From Icerya purchasi (Eukaryota; Arthropoda; Insecta; Hemiptera; Monophlebidae): a stretch of 64,000 nt of DNA. Shown here piece by piece: positions 37,401 to 52,200 of this stretch. The translations under genes and the position numbers were made by a program. The stretch covers positions 558,712,374 through 558,776,373 of the forward strand of contig CM077115.1 in assembly GCA_039619475.1 (NCBI GenBank). The letters are read 5' to 3'. How positions within the stretch are numbered: the stretch's first letter is position 1; each line of letters opens with the position of its first letter. A model generated the notes under the pieces. That model was given only the letters and a program-made list of their open reading frames with translations. It made no database searches and was not told the DNA's origin.

Positions 37401-40319
37401 AAGCATAACAGTTATGCTTTCTACGGGTTTATAATACACAAATAAAACAGTTTTTGTTGCTAAAAGTAAAAAATCCTGATCTGGGTTTTGTAACGTATTA
37501 GGGCGCGGTGACCTTGTCAGATCAGATAGCGAATTGCTTGTCCTCCTAATGACCGATAACGTACTGACCGGGCTGGAATCATCTCACATAGTTAGGTGAC
37601 TATTAGACTGGAGGGGCTCTGGCTCTGTCCACTATCGGGAGGGACACGAAAAAACCCGACACCTGAGCCTGTCAGATCGGCCGCGCCCTACGCGGGGTTA
37701 ATTTTTCTGTATTTGTTAATTTCTTTTTTGTATTTTCCAATGCTTTAACTTCGAGGATAAACAAAAAAAAAAAAAATATTTAGTTTTTTTTTTTTTTTTT
37801 TTTTTTGTGAAATAATTCAGTTCAGAATAGATTGCATCTCCACAGTTAAAACTAATTATGTGTTAGGCGTTTTCAGTTTACGCTTCGTTTTGATGCTTAG
37901 TTTACGAAACTATAGAAATTGAGACAAATTTTGGGCGACTTCAATTATAAAGTGATCGATATTCGTAGGACAGGCTACACGGTCATCCGGATAGGACCGA
38001 TAGGTCGACTTATGGCGCCAGAGAAAGCTTCATTTCCCTTACGAGATACGTATGAAAATAATTTAGATTTTCCCAGTAGCTTTCGATGTTTTTAAGTTGT
38101 TTTTTTTTTTTTTCTTTGTACTTTAATCATTTTTTAATAGTCGTTTAAATAAGAAATCTACAAATTTCAAAAACAAAAATACGGCCCAAAGGGGATACTA
38201 ATGATCACATTTATAGCGATACTAGAAATGCTCAGGAATTAACCACTGAGAACTTGATATTTCTTTTTAATAATTTGCAATGCGCCGACTGCATAGCAGT
38301 GCGTGGGCATACTACGATTAAGCCTGTTAAGTACGCCCTCAACCGGTACTTAGAAGAGCGTCTCGAGTTTTCATTTGTTCACCTTGTTGTCGAAGGTTTA
38401 ATAAAATTTCGCCAGTTTACTCGCTATAATATTACCTGCTGGCATTAAGTTTGTAAAAAAAAAAAAAGAAAGTTATTAATAATTATCCTGTAGTATTCAC
38501 TTTATACCGGGAGAAGAAAGGACGCTAAACAATTTTTATAACAAATCCCAAAGCCGTAGTTACTGAATGATTGATAGTTCAATTCTAGGTCAACGTTTGT
38601 TTCAATAAATTTAACTTTACGAAGTCACACCGTGAATTGGTAATTAATAGAATAATTAATTACACAATTCACGGGTCGTGGCAATGAAAATTTTAAGACT
38701 GCAACACGTTTATGGTCAAATTTTAGTGCGGTTCCCATTTTTAATGATAGCTAGAAATGAATAATTGTCGGACAATGAAAATGTGTTTTTTCTTTTTTCT
38801 CTCTCTTCTTTTTTTTTTTATAACTGATCATCATTCACGTATATTCCCTAGCATTATTTTAAGGATTCATTAAAAAAGGAATTTTAATTAATGGAAAAAA
38901 TATATATATATAAACTATATAATTTTGACACGTTTTTTTTATTGTTTTCACTCGTTATCAACTTTCACATAAGTCTATCATTAATTTCGAGTAAGTAAAG
39001 AAACGCTCGACTTTATTTTTGATTTATTATGTGCCAGAAGTAGTATTTTTTTACTACTAAAGTATCTTAATATTTGTTTTAATTTTAAAAAAAATAAATT
39101 ATTTTTTAATATGCAGAGATCAAATCAAAAGAAAAAATAAATTATATAATTTTATAAACTAAAAAATAAAGTTTTATCTTTATTTTTTTCAGTTGTAACA
39201 TAAATACATTTTTATTTTGATAATGTGCGCTCATTTAAAATACAATTTATTCAGTTAATCTCAGAAACAGTTAAACGCTTTATCATCAAAACGTGATACT
39301 TTATGCGCAATGGCAAAATATCGCTTAATATAACAAAAAATATTGTCATTATCGGTGTATCGGTATTCGAGTACTTTCAATGTTGATATTGATATTTTAC
39401 CTTTGGCTATTCCCTACGTTCGAGTAGCTTATTACCCCCTACCGTATTTCTTCAAGTTTGAGTATTCTATTTCCAGGATTGATCATATCACATTGTCACG
39501 AACTAGTGATAGGTAAACAGTTGTAGTAGTAATATCAGTAATAAAATTGAGCTTATCAAGTTTACGGTACCTGGCGAGAATATTACGGTGGGCTTTTGTT
39601 TAAAAACAATAGCGTGATGTTAGGAGAGGCAGTTCGGTGTTGTCTTGCAGTGGGGTCGACTGCTGATAATGAGACACACACACACACACAAGTTCGATCT
39701 TAATAGTCCGTTTTACGAGAGTTCATCGGGTCGTGCAAAAGAGACGTAAGCGAGAGTGGTCCTTTAAAGTCACTGATGCCTTTACGGATGAAAGGTACAA
39801 GTCCTTTTGGAATTAATATGTTTTAAATTTCGGCATTTCACCTTTATGGAAATGCAACTGGCAGAGAGGGAAAACTAGCAAATGTGGACACGGAAGAACC
39901 TCAAGTAGAGTCGCGAAAGAAGTTTTCATCGAATAAAAGATTCTGGATAACCATAGAAATCGGACCGGCACGTGAGGCACGTATTTTTATTCATCTAGCC
40001 GTTTCTCGTGCCAGTTTATGTGTGGTAAAATAATTGTCGTTGGAATCTAAAAAATTAATCTGTTATTTGTGAGTGTGTGAATGCGTGCCAAAAGGGCCCG
40101 GGTCAGCGCGTGGTCATTTTTCTATTGTTACCGTAATAGTTTCGTGTTCCGCACAATTAAACATATCACACATTTTGCTGTTAAAGGAAACTCCTAATAT
40201 ATCAGTAATGCATATAATTGTTTTTCGCGTTTCACCTTATTTAAGAAATCAACTGACATATAAAATCATTTATATTTTTTTATGTTTTTGATTCCGAAAG
40301 ATTGAGAAGAACAGCAACA

Positions 40320-40360
<41 letters not shown>

Positions 40361-40598
40361 CTTTGTCATTCTTAGCCCGAAGTATAATTATATCCGTTGC
40401 CCCATGATTATGTCTCGTTACTTTATATAAGATAATAAAGATTTAAAGCTACGTTGAACAATTGTTAAGATTTTTTCTCAATAAAAGACGGGGAAGAAAG
40501 ACGTAGTCAATTAAGAATTATTCTGAAAGAATTTTAGAAGAAAAAAAATGGGCGGGTTCGAAGAGGTTTACCCGTTTGCGAAGTTCGAAAAGCTGAGT

Positions 40599-40661
<63 letters not shown>

Positions 40662-43171
40662 GTATATATAATAGGTTTGTCAATTAGGCTAAGAATTGGA
40701 AAGGAGGAAAGAAAAATGTTGCATTCTTAAAAGATCGAAAATAAGAATAATTCGAGGGTGGGAATAACCAGAAGTAGAAGTGAAAGAATACAAAAAACAC
40801 TAATGAGGGAATGAAACTATCAAGTTTAAATAGAGTGTAATAAAAGGACGATTGCTTATATGAAATGGTAGAACATTCAAACAAGATCAGCGTTACAAAG
40901 AAAGTTAGTGGAGGACGAGTGAAAAAGAAGAAATAGAGTAGATGCTTATGAGACGCGTGAAAAAATTGTAGGAAGAAGACTGTTGATTAAGTCGGACAAA
41001 TAGTAGCACTTTAAGCAGGACAAGTATCTAGAAAATCATAGACGGAGAGGAACAGATGATTGGATAGAGAAATAAAAGGTGGCAGAATTTAAAAATAAAG
41101 AATAGGAGTTGAACTATAGTTTGGAGTAGATTCATTTAAGAGAGCAAGAGCGATATTGTGTGAGCTAAAAACAATTCCTAAAAGTTTGCTACAAGAAATG
41201 GAAAAATAATCTCATTATTCACAGTACCTGAATGGCCGGGAATTCGCAGCAGATCGATCTCGATCGAACGAAAAAAGAAAAGGTAATGTATGAATAAGTG
41301 TACGAGAGAAGTGAGAAAAGAAAGGGGAGTTGAGATAACCAGCAGAACACACTTTTGAAATCCGAGAGTATGAGCGGATTTTGTGGAAAACTGAAGATGA
41401 GGATACAAAGAGAACAAGCGGTAGATTCTGTTAAGGGAATTGAACAGAAACAGTGAATTAAATGAGACCATTCTCGCGCTAGGGGTCAAATAAGATAATC
41501 TGTTTCGTTTTTTGCGCTATGTTTATGAGATACTTATTTTTGCATGTAACGGAAGTGTCTCGTGAAAGCTATTAATGAAATTTTCAAGTACGGTATAATG
41601 CGTAATAGAATTCCTAAACTAAGCCGATTGAAATTTCTCTAAAGAATTATAGAAGATTATCATGCAGAAGGTTCTTCCATGGCGAGGTCAGAAGAATCGA
41701 GTATTCTAGGTATATGTGTGCGCCTATATATGTATTACTCTGTATCTGATATATATTCAAAAAATTTCGGTAAATCGAATATAATGTAAAATAACAAAAA
41801 CAATCATTTCAACTGTAAGGAAATAAATAGTTCAAAAATCGTACAGGCTAAGGAGAAATCTGTGCACCCGTTTCCAGTTTGGATGGTTTAATTGTAGCGA
41901 ATCATTACGCGCCCAATTGTGCGACATAACGTAAATGTCTACATATATTGTAATAAAATTTAGTACTCTAATGATCTCGTTTGTGTGAAAAAAATGTCTA
42001 CACATTCTGGACACGGTGTAGCATCGAGAACAAATTTAATAGAAGCGTGTATGTTGTTTTAGTAGACCAATTTCGAATGTACTCTGTACAGCTGTCGGCA
42101 ACTGATGTCTTAGATACTGCGCCGGATTAGATAGTCCGATTCGCGCGCGCCGTACGCTTTATTACGTAAACAAACTTAAAATGTATTGCATTTATGCGGC
42201 CATAGCAGGCTGTATTTCTTAAGAATTATGTGCGCGTGCTGATTTGTTGACAACTGAAATCCATTCGACGCTGTCTTACTTTTAGTCTACGCTAAATTAT
42301 GTCAGTTGTGCATTGTACAGTTTTTCCGCGTCTTCGCCCTGGATACGTGCTGTTATTTTTCAGTAATTATTTCCCCTTCGCCAGACAGTTATTTATTTTA
42401 CTTTATTCTTTATCCGCAGTTCCCATCGTCGAAATTAATCTTGTCTTCTGCTGTCCAGTCGTTCGGATTTTCCTCATTCTGCGCTTTGCACATTTACTCA
42501 ACCGTTCTTTCTTCATTTGCATCTTATTAAGAACGTTGTGCGCAATCCGGACTTGATATTAAAAATGTTTTTCAAATAAAAAGTTTTTTTTCTTTTTCTT
42601 TTAACATTCGGTAACATCAATAACTGGCTTAAAGTGAAATAAATTAGAATGAGTGCCGTAAATCAGTTAGTCGGTGACGTTTCGTTCGCGTGGAATTAGA
42701 TTCGAATATTGCAAATCATTAAAATTAACTATGGCGCTGCTGTATTAATGTCTAAAGCTGACTAGTGCAAAGATAAAATATGAAAACAATTAGTCTTAAA
42801 ACTGGAAGCAATATATATATATATTAATTACAACGTAATTCTTAGGATACCCCCATTAGAAGAAATGTCCTAATTTTATGTAACGTTTTTATATTCTATA
42901 GAATTTTTGTAATTGTTATTTTACAAATGTCACAATTTTAGGTAACGAAATATGTAACGAAAATGTAACGAAAAATGTCTTAATTTTATATAATGAAAGT
43001 TAAATGTTAGGATAGGATTTTTGTGATTATGTTATTTTTTTTGTGTTGATGCCAATAAGAATTACGTTGTAAATTTTAATCATTTTACACAAAGTATAGA
43101 AGAGAAAAAGACAGAAATGAAAGTAAGAGGGGTCAAGGGGCGCAGCCCTTTGCGAGGCCAAAATGGCCGAG

Positions 43172-43229
<58 letters not shown>

Positions 43230-46200
43230 GGCCGGGTCTTCCTTAACGTAAGAAAATCTTGTTAACTACGTTATTTCGAAATTTGTGTTATCTTTTTACG
43301 TTACTTAAAAATTCTGTTCCATTTTTGCGTTATGCAAGTGCAGTTACAACGCTAACCGTAAATTAATTTTATATTTATCATTTTTAAAGAAGGGCTTAGC
43401 CAATTGAAGTTTACTCTTTTGCAAGTGTTATAAAAGAACTATCGTGTAATTCAGCAGGTTTCCTCTCGGCAAGGTGTTGTCACGCTACCGCTAACAAGAA
43501 AGTCTATTAGCCAGCTACTATGGCGTAGTTGACTAGTTAATTGTATTTCGCTTAAGTAGAGCCGGGTTCGAATCCCGCTGTCGCATGTTGTAACTTCCGA
43601 AAATTTCACTTGCTCCGGGTTAATGTCCGTTGTTGATGCGCTCAAAATAAAAAATCAAAAAAAAATCTATTACGTTTTGTTTTTTTTTTTTTGTTCTGGC
43701 CCGGCGTAAAACCATTTGGCCATCAATCAAACTTTCATTTATATTAACTACCCTTTTATTTGTCTCGTCTTGAATCCAAGTCGCTCCCAGGTTTACCCAG
43801 CCTGAAGTAATTGGATACCGGAGAAATTTGGGAAAGTAAAGGCGCCCGAGAGAAAGGAACGGGTTCTAATATTCTCTTTAGTTTCATTAGATCCTTAAGT
43901 ACATTGTGAACCTTAACTTCACAATCCATGATACTTTATCAAGGGTATGGGACTTGCTTTACTTGCCCTTTTATTAAATTTCAACTTGTCCACTCTACCA
44001 TTTACTTTTCCATTATTATCATTCAAGGATCCGTTGTGCCATTATGAAAACACAAAAAGAAGTTGCGGAACTTGCTTTTTGTAGATAAATAGAACACTAT
44101 AAACTGGCCATATCGTGACAAAAGTTCGACGAGCACTTCATCACGACTGAACAGCAAAACATTAGGAAATAAGCAAGGAAAAATGTAGCAGCACAGTGTT
44201 GTTATCTCGTAGCTGGGATCTAATAATACTTTATTTTATTTACCTTATTTGTTTATTTCCTTTCCTCCTCTCTCCACAATTTTCTCCCTTCTTTAAATGT
44301 ATATTATTATTATCACTGTCATTATTATCATTACTAAAAATTATATTTATTTTATAATCTGAAATTTCTTTGTGCTATTACATCTCACTGCACCGGTATT
44401 ATCCATGATGACCAAATGGCTTGATAGTTAACTGAAGCCAGGCCATAAAAACAAAAACAAAAAAAAAAAAAAAACTTTAAATAATGATCCCACTCCTTCT
44501 AATAAGCGTAAATATTATTATCAACACACGATTACCCGAAGCGAGTAAGGGGAAAATACGGTAAGGAGGAAACAAACCACAGGCCTTTAAATTCTCCAAA
44601 GTCTCCGGCTAGCGTCAAACAATTAAACAACAGACGATTAATTTCTTCACGATAGTGCTAAAATGTTCATTACAGTTGGAATGTAAAGGGGTTTCAATTC
44701 CAAAATTTAGTCGCACCCTGTTATGCCTCGTACAAAGTCTCAAACCTTCGCATCAAACTATTCGGAACATTAGAAATATTGTAATACCAGGGTCTATCTG
44801 GAAGAGTCGATTGGACCAGTTCGTAAGACCTGCTTCCACTAGACGCACTCTTGATAATATTTTCCAATTTGGTTAAGTTATCTCTTTTAACCTTCTCCGA
44901 AAGATCCGTTGATGGGATGTAGGGATATATTATCCCGTTCCAGGCGGCGTCTTTAGCTGTTTGATCTACCACCTCGTTCAAAATGATCCCGCGGTGACTA
45001 GGGATCCAACAATATTTTACTGTACCCCCATTGTCCCGAATGTTAGCGAGTTTTAATTTGATTTCGAATATCAGTGGGTGGCTCTGATGCTTTTAAGCGT
45101 CCATGAATATGTCAAGTAGACGAAACCGGTAGGACGAATTATATATATATATATATATATATATATTTTTGTGAATTAATTATGTTTTTCAAATTTGTAT
45201 TTTAATTTAATTAATAATTTAATATAAATAAAGTTATATGTTTTAATGAATTGAAAGGTACTCTGTGCCCGTGCAATGTATAAAAATATATAACATTTGT
45301 AACGCAATTTAAGGGTTTTAGAATAATATTTGAATAAGAAGTTTTATAAATTAAATTATACCGAACAATGGCATTTGCATTTAAAATATAATTTGCGCTT
45401 TATGTATTTTACACAAGAATCTACGTACATTTGTATATTGTTTCTGATAACTCTTTCAATTAAATCATTATTACCGAACAGAAAAATGTATATATCAAAA
45501 GTGTAATAAATTCGCAAAATCCGGTACCTTTCGAAAGTATCTTCTTTCGTAACTTTGACAGTATATTTAATATTACTGAGAGTGAGTGCAGCAGCTGCCA
45601 AAACATATTCGATTTTGTGAATTTATTACAGATTACATTATTTCCCCGTTCGATGGTAAATAATTTCAAGAATTTTCAAAAATACAAAATTACAGGCATA
45701 AAAGTAAATTTTACATTAAAACGGTATGATGGAATACGGGAAATATAAAAAACGCTAATTACTTTTTATTAACTGTCTCGCAAACGAATGTAAAATTGAA
45801 AATTAAAGTTTACTAGGATCACTCTTTTTTTTAAAAATAGTATATGTATATATATTATTTTTTTTTGTAGGTTCGTCGATGTGGACATTAACCTGAGAAC
45901 TAAGAAAGGAAAACGTAATAAGTTTTTTACCTCGATGAAAGATAGCAAACAGAAAAGATGCAAGAACCGATAAGAAGAAAAGGAGAGAAAGGACGCGGCC
46001 GGTTTATTAATAAAGGTAAGGAATGGAGAACCTTCAGCGGTAATGGAAGAGCATTCAAAAAAAACGAGATCGGCATGTTATGTATAAAATAAGAAATAAA
46101 GAAGTGAAGAAAACAAAATGGTGAAGATATAAGTGAGAAACGAAAAAGCGATGAGAAAAGTAAATTGTGTCCAAAGCGTAGACGACAGATTGCGGGGAAA

Positions 46201-49200
46201 GGTGAATGCTATGAAGAAGGAAAGTCGAGAAATTAAGGATAAATATCCGGTTCAACAGATATTTAGGAATCAGGATTAAAAAATGAAAAGTAATAACAGT
46301 TATTTTGTAATATAGCAGGAGTGTAGCTGCAGAGAAAAATTTGTGATTTTGATTCAAAATCGCTAAAAAATTCTCCTGGTAAAAGAAACTAAACGAGCCA
46401 GCAGATTTGCCCGGAGTGTCCAGGTATACATAAGAGATCGATGTGGATGAACGAAAAGGTTATGAATCAGATTATGAGAAAGATCATAGTCAGCAAAGGA
46501 GAAGGGAAGAGAAGATGAGATGAAGTATGGGTCACTTTGAATATCTGATACAATAAGGATATTTTGAGAGATCAGAGGGGAAGAAATAAAAAGAACGGCA
46601 ATGTATATTCGACATAGAAAACTGAGCAGAAGGGAGGGAGTTTAAATACTATACGGAATAATTAAGAAAAAAACAGAAAAAGGCTGAAGCGACTCCATAG
46701 GATCATTAGAGCCGTCAATAAAGATCGTGGAGCGGCTTAGGGAAATTGTTGGTTTTTTAAATTTAACGGGTCGAAGTAAATTTTGTATCGAATTATCGTC
46801 GGGCAGTTTATGTAACTTTTTTTAGATTACTGAATTAAAAAATGAAAAAACCAGCAAGAAATCAATTGGGGTAGACGACCCTTGATAATCACGATATTAA
46901 TTATTATGCTCATCACTAATTGTGTGTCGATGCTCTATTTTACAGTAATTAAGCGATTTAAATATATTTCTATTTTCTGATTATGATCTTAAATTAATTT
47001 TGTACATGTAAATATCAAAGATTATCTTATGAGATATCTGATCGTATCAAAATATAATTGATTCCTTCTTTTTCTAATTATTTCTGGATAAAGGTCCCTA
47101 GTTGATTAGCCCCACCCCCCCCCTCAAAAAAAAAGGAAAAAGAAAAAAAAATATTTAAAGATTTAGTATTGAAGATTCATTTAAGAATATTTATACAAAG
47201 GCAACGTTTAGAGATGGTCGCATAAGTATCGACAGCACATTTGGCGACATCGAAAGTTTTCTGCGACTTGTTTTTCCTGTCGTTGAACGGGTTCTTTCCT
47301 AAATTTGAACGATAAAGAAATTTCGGTAAACCATTAACCTGTTTCTAAGTTTTTTTAGGTATCCTCTATTATCTATACATATTTTATCGTAACCATAAAT
47401 TACCATGTGTAACAGCGTGGGTTATTATCGGCAGTCATTGTAAATTAAATCACAGAGGTGATACTATTTATTTCCACGCACGTCAAGGTTCTAATTAGAG
47501 CGGGCATTATGTAGATTCAGGGAAAAACGGGATTTAAAAATTTAGGAAAGATAGTAAGTGATGAATCGACAGATGGTATGGTCAATACCTGAGGGGCATA
47601 GAATCATGGATCAGGTATGTATAGCGTATTAATAAAAATAGTTAAATTCGTCGATTCCGATTGATCAGTTTCAATATTTTCACGTGTAGTATTTTTAGGG
47701 ACTTTTCAGATTATTTCGCCCAACCATATTAAGAGGAAAGGGTCCTCAAAATAATAAATAAATAGATAAGAACAAAAAAACACAATTTTGTGACTACTAG
47801 TGCACTTGTTATTACCGTATCTAGCAGTTCGGTGAGTTTGTGTAAAAAGTATAAATAAACTCCACGGGCTTCTCTTAGGGCTTCCGGTGTATTTGAGAAG
47901 TCAACTGGCTGACATTTCCAGCTGTATCTAGTTAACCATGCAGCATCCAAAGCCTATAAAAATTATTAACGAAAATAATAATTAAATGTATACATATTTT
48001 TGTTCTGCGATAACATGTAACGAAATTACCATATAATAATACTACGATGACCTCTGAAGGATTAAGGTTAAAAGTTGCAAAACGAAGTATTAATATCCAT
48101 CATTTGTCAAGTACACGATACTATAGTAATCCTCAGAGTTTACGATTTAATTTTCCAGTTCGAAAGGAGGTTTTCCTGAATTTAGATTTTTTTCAAAACA
48201 AGAAACTAAATTCGTTTTTAGCATTATGTAAACGAATGCACGAACGCGTGTGTTTTGAAATTATTTTAAGTACATTATAATTTTGAAAATCACTGTTTGC
48301 CAATTCCGAGGAAAGTAAGTTTTACGAATGCTAAAAGGTTTCTAGCCTATAGGTATGTACATTTTTTAGCCTAAGTTTTCGCAATTTAGGAATTATTTGT
48401 TACTTTACAGAGCATTAATAGAAAATTTTACTGCCTGCACCACGGCACATCATGAACCGTGAGCTACAGCAACCGAGTGCTATACATAGCTGACATACGC
48501 TCTTGCTCAGTAATACATATATAATAATAATAATAATAATAAAACTTTTATTTCATTTAAAGAAAAAGCTCCTAAATATACAATTCTAAAGTAATTAAAT
48601 AATTGTACAGTAAGTAATTTTTATACCAATATAAAACAATTATTTAATTAATATTACATACCCGACGCGTTTCGAAGACAAAGCTTCATGATCACGGGAG
48701 TCATTTAATTAAATAATAATGAATTAATCCCAACATTAAACAAAGGTCTCTTCCGACTTTTTTTTTTTTTTATTATTATTATTACCCTCGAAATATATAT
48801 CCAACATCTATTTGTTTTCAAGTCGTTCTGTCTCTTGTTTTTCGCATCCAGCCCGTTTCTACGTATTTGACGATATCATCTTTCCATTCTCTTTTAGGTC
48901 TTCTAATTTCCCCTTTCCTATCCTAGCTGATTTGATATGGTCACACCATGTCCATTTCAGTTTTCTCGCTATTGCTATTAGATCGTCTATTTTTGACTAT
49001 GCTCTTAATCCTATGCTGTTTATTTTATCGAATTTCGTTTTTCATCGTTCGCTGAGCAATTTGTAACTTATCTGTTTGTTTAATATTACATTACCGTGTT
49101 TGTGAATCGTAGGTAATCACTGGTATGATACCTACATTAAATACCCGTGTTTTTAACGATGGATTCATTTTCATATTAAAAATCTCCTTCAAAGCCCAAT

Positions 49201-52200
49201 ACTTTTTTCATCCTAGTGCTATTCTTCAATTTATTTCCTTAGCTGTTTCGTCCTTGAATGAGATTAATTATCGAAGATATATTACTTCATCGACACATTT
49301 TAGTTTTCCTGAATTAATGTTCACTTCTATTCGTATACCGTTAGGTAATAATTGACACGACTTATATCCAGTTCTGCATTTTTTGCACTTTCTTCTAAAT
49401 TGCAGAGCATAATCTGTAACTATTCCGCCGTGGAAGCTATAAACGTCACATCATCTGCGAATCTTAAATTTTTCATGTATGTACCATTGACCCATATATT
49501 GATCACACGGTAAATCCTTCAACAATTATTGCTCTAACACAGAGTTAAATAAAAATGGTGATAGCGGGTCTCCTTGCCTAACTCCTTTTCCCAATGGAAA
49601 ATTTTCTCCCTCTTCATCTAATATTATCTTCCCTTGTGTATTATCATAAATACTTTTTTATTAATCTTACATATTTCAAATGTAACCCTTGTGCCTTCAA
49701 GGATGTATAAAGAAAGTCATGATCTACAGAGTCGAAAGCTTTCCTAAAGTCAACGAAAGCAAAAAATATTTTCAATCCATCGCCTTTTTGATTAACTGAT
49801 GTATTATATGCAAATTATCTATGGTAGAATAGTTTGCACGAAAACCTGCCTGCTCTGGCGGCTATTAATCATCTAACTGCTTTATTAAACGTGTGTACAA
49901 TACTTTGGTGAATACTTAATATAATGTTTGTACTTATTGGCCTATAGTTATTCATATCCTCTTTCCTTCCTATTTTATGGAACAGTATTACTTCGGACAC
50001 ATTCTCCATTGTTCAAGTATTCTTTCTGTGAACAATATTCCGTTAAATAGACGTGTAATTTTATTAATTAATTAATTTTTTGCCATGATTAGTAGTTCAT
50101 TTGTAATCCTATCACTTAGGTTTTATCTTTCTTCAGTCGGTTTATCGCATTTTCAATTTCTGTATTTAAAAATAGCCGGACAGTTTGTTCATCTTTAATA
50201 CTATTATAATTTACACAAACTCTGTTATCATCTGTAGTCAATGGACACGCGTACAGATTTCTGTAATATTCTGTAGCTACCTTAACGATTTTCTTCCGTT
50301 CATGCTGTATAATGATATTATTGTCTGCAGTACCTGTAGTTGACTTTTTCTCCGACATTAATTTTTTTTATTTTCTTTGTTGGGTTAGAATTTTTAAGTA
50401 TATTGATCATTATATCTTTGTTCCTTTTGTCTATTAGACTTCTAATTTTATACCGTACAACTTTGTACATAATATTAAATTCAAATTTTTCCTTTGTTGT
50501 TTTATTCTTTGTATGCCTAAGCCGTTCTTGTTTTTTTATATCCATCTTTAAATCTTTTGGAAAAATTATCCTCCTATTTGTATTCCATTTTTTAACTGGA
50601 TGGGTTCATTGACTGGTACTTTTAACTAACATATTATAGTAATCTTGTACACTATGACTTATATCGTCCATCTTGTTAGAGTTCACGTAATTCTTTAAAC
50701 TTACATATATTAAACTCTTTGATCTGTTTTCATTGTTCTTATCCATGGTTCCTTCATTATAAATTTCCTTCTACTCTTTTCTATTTTTAAAGTTATTGTG
50801 ATTAGTCTATGATCTGTACGAAATTCCAGTGTACCAATATCCATATTTTGTACTTGTATGCTTTTGATATCTCTTATTTAGAACGAAATCAATTTCATTT
50901 TTATATTCTCCATTTGGTGACACCCAAGGCCACTTTTTTCTTACTGGTTTTTTAAAATTTTCGCTTTGGCAAAATTTCAATAGTTTAGAACCTTTTGAAT
51001 TACATCTTCCATATCCGTAAGGGCCCATTAATTCTCTCTTTCCCTTCTGTCTAAACCCAACTTTACTGTTGAAATCTAGTATTAGTATTTTTTCCGGAGC
51101 ATTGCTTTTTATTTTTTCTATTGTACACTGAAGTTGCTGGTATAAGTCATCACATTCTTCTTCTGTCGAATTAGAAGTTGGGACATATATCTGTATCACT
51201 GTCATTTTCAGACCATATTAAGTTTCCACAGTGACCGCGAAAATTCTGTCCGAAATTTCCTGTATTTCCCTTATTTTATCTTTAAAATTGCCCTTTAGTC
51301 TTTCCTTTATAGGAGAAAACCGTTCCATTTCTTCTTACTATGATTTCTTCAGCAAATCGTATCATTTCAGCTAAACCGAATAAATCTGAATCGTTATGTT
51401 TCAGGGCGTTTTCTAACTCTAAAAATCGTTCTTCTATACTTACTGTTTTCACATTTAGTGCGCCTATTTTTATTAATTCTCTGGTTTTTGTTCTTAATTT
51501 AGTATTCGGAAGGTGGTGGGTGGCCATTAGTGCTCTCGGTAGCCAACGTTTCTGGGCAATCAGTTTGAATTTTGCTCTCATACCAATTCTTAACTATACT
51601 AGTTTGCTATTTTGAGTTACTGCTTGTTCGTGTCTCCTTCTTTATATCTTTCATCGCCGTTTTTCTATTATCGTCTTTATTATTTTTTAAATCTGTTCGC
51701 TTTCCTCGCGTTGGGTTCATCTTCTTCTATTCCTGTTGTCGGTTAAATTTGTCTTTCACTATTAATTTATCATATTTAACTACTGCATATTTTCCTTCTT
51801 CCCTGCATTTCTTCATTTCATTTATTAATGTTTTCTTTTTTTCTAATATTTATTTTGGATAATCCTCCGTAATAAATATATTTCAACCCTTTAATTTTAT
51901 ATTACTTTTTCCAATTTTTTTTCATTTTTTTCTCATTTTTTTCTTTTTTGCAAATTTAACTATTGTTGGACGTAATTTGTTATTATCTTTTCTACCCCCA
52001 ATCTTTTTACAAATTCTGAATTTTCATCCCTGCACGTTATATCTAATTCATTTTTAATAATGTTTGAAACTATCTATTCTGCATTATTATACTCCACCTT
52101 TGTTTCTTCTACACCGTGAAAGATTAAATTTTTATTTCTAAATTTCATCATAACCAGCAGGTACATCGCGTTTGGCGAACAATTACCAATATTTTAGAAG

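Noticed and set aside
42299..42556. Hydrophobic plus-strand open frame of 85 codons
   Set aside because: Predicted membrane-like character comes from T-rich sequence; no recognised family and another overlapping frame is equally open.
43505..43600. Possible functional tRNA gene
   Set aside because: B box and T-arm are present, but the 3' acceptor strand has no complementary 5' strand, so a SINE is the better reading.
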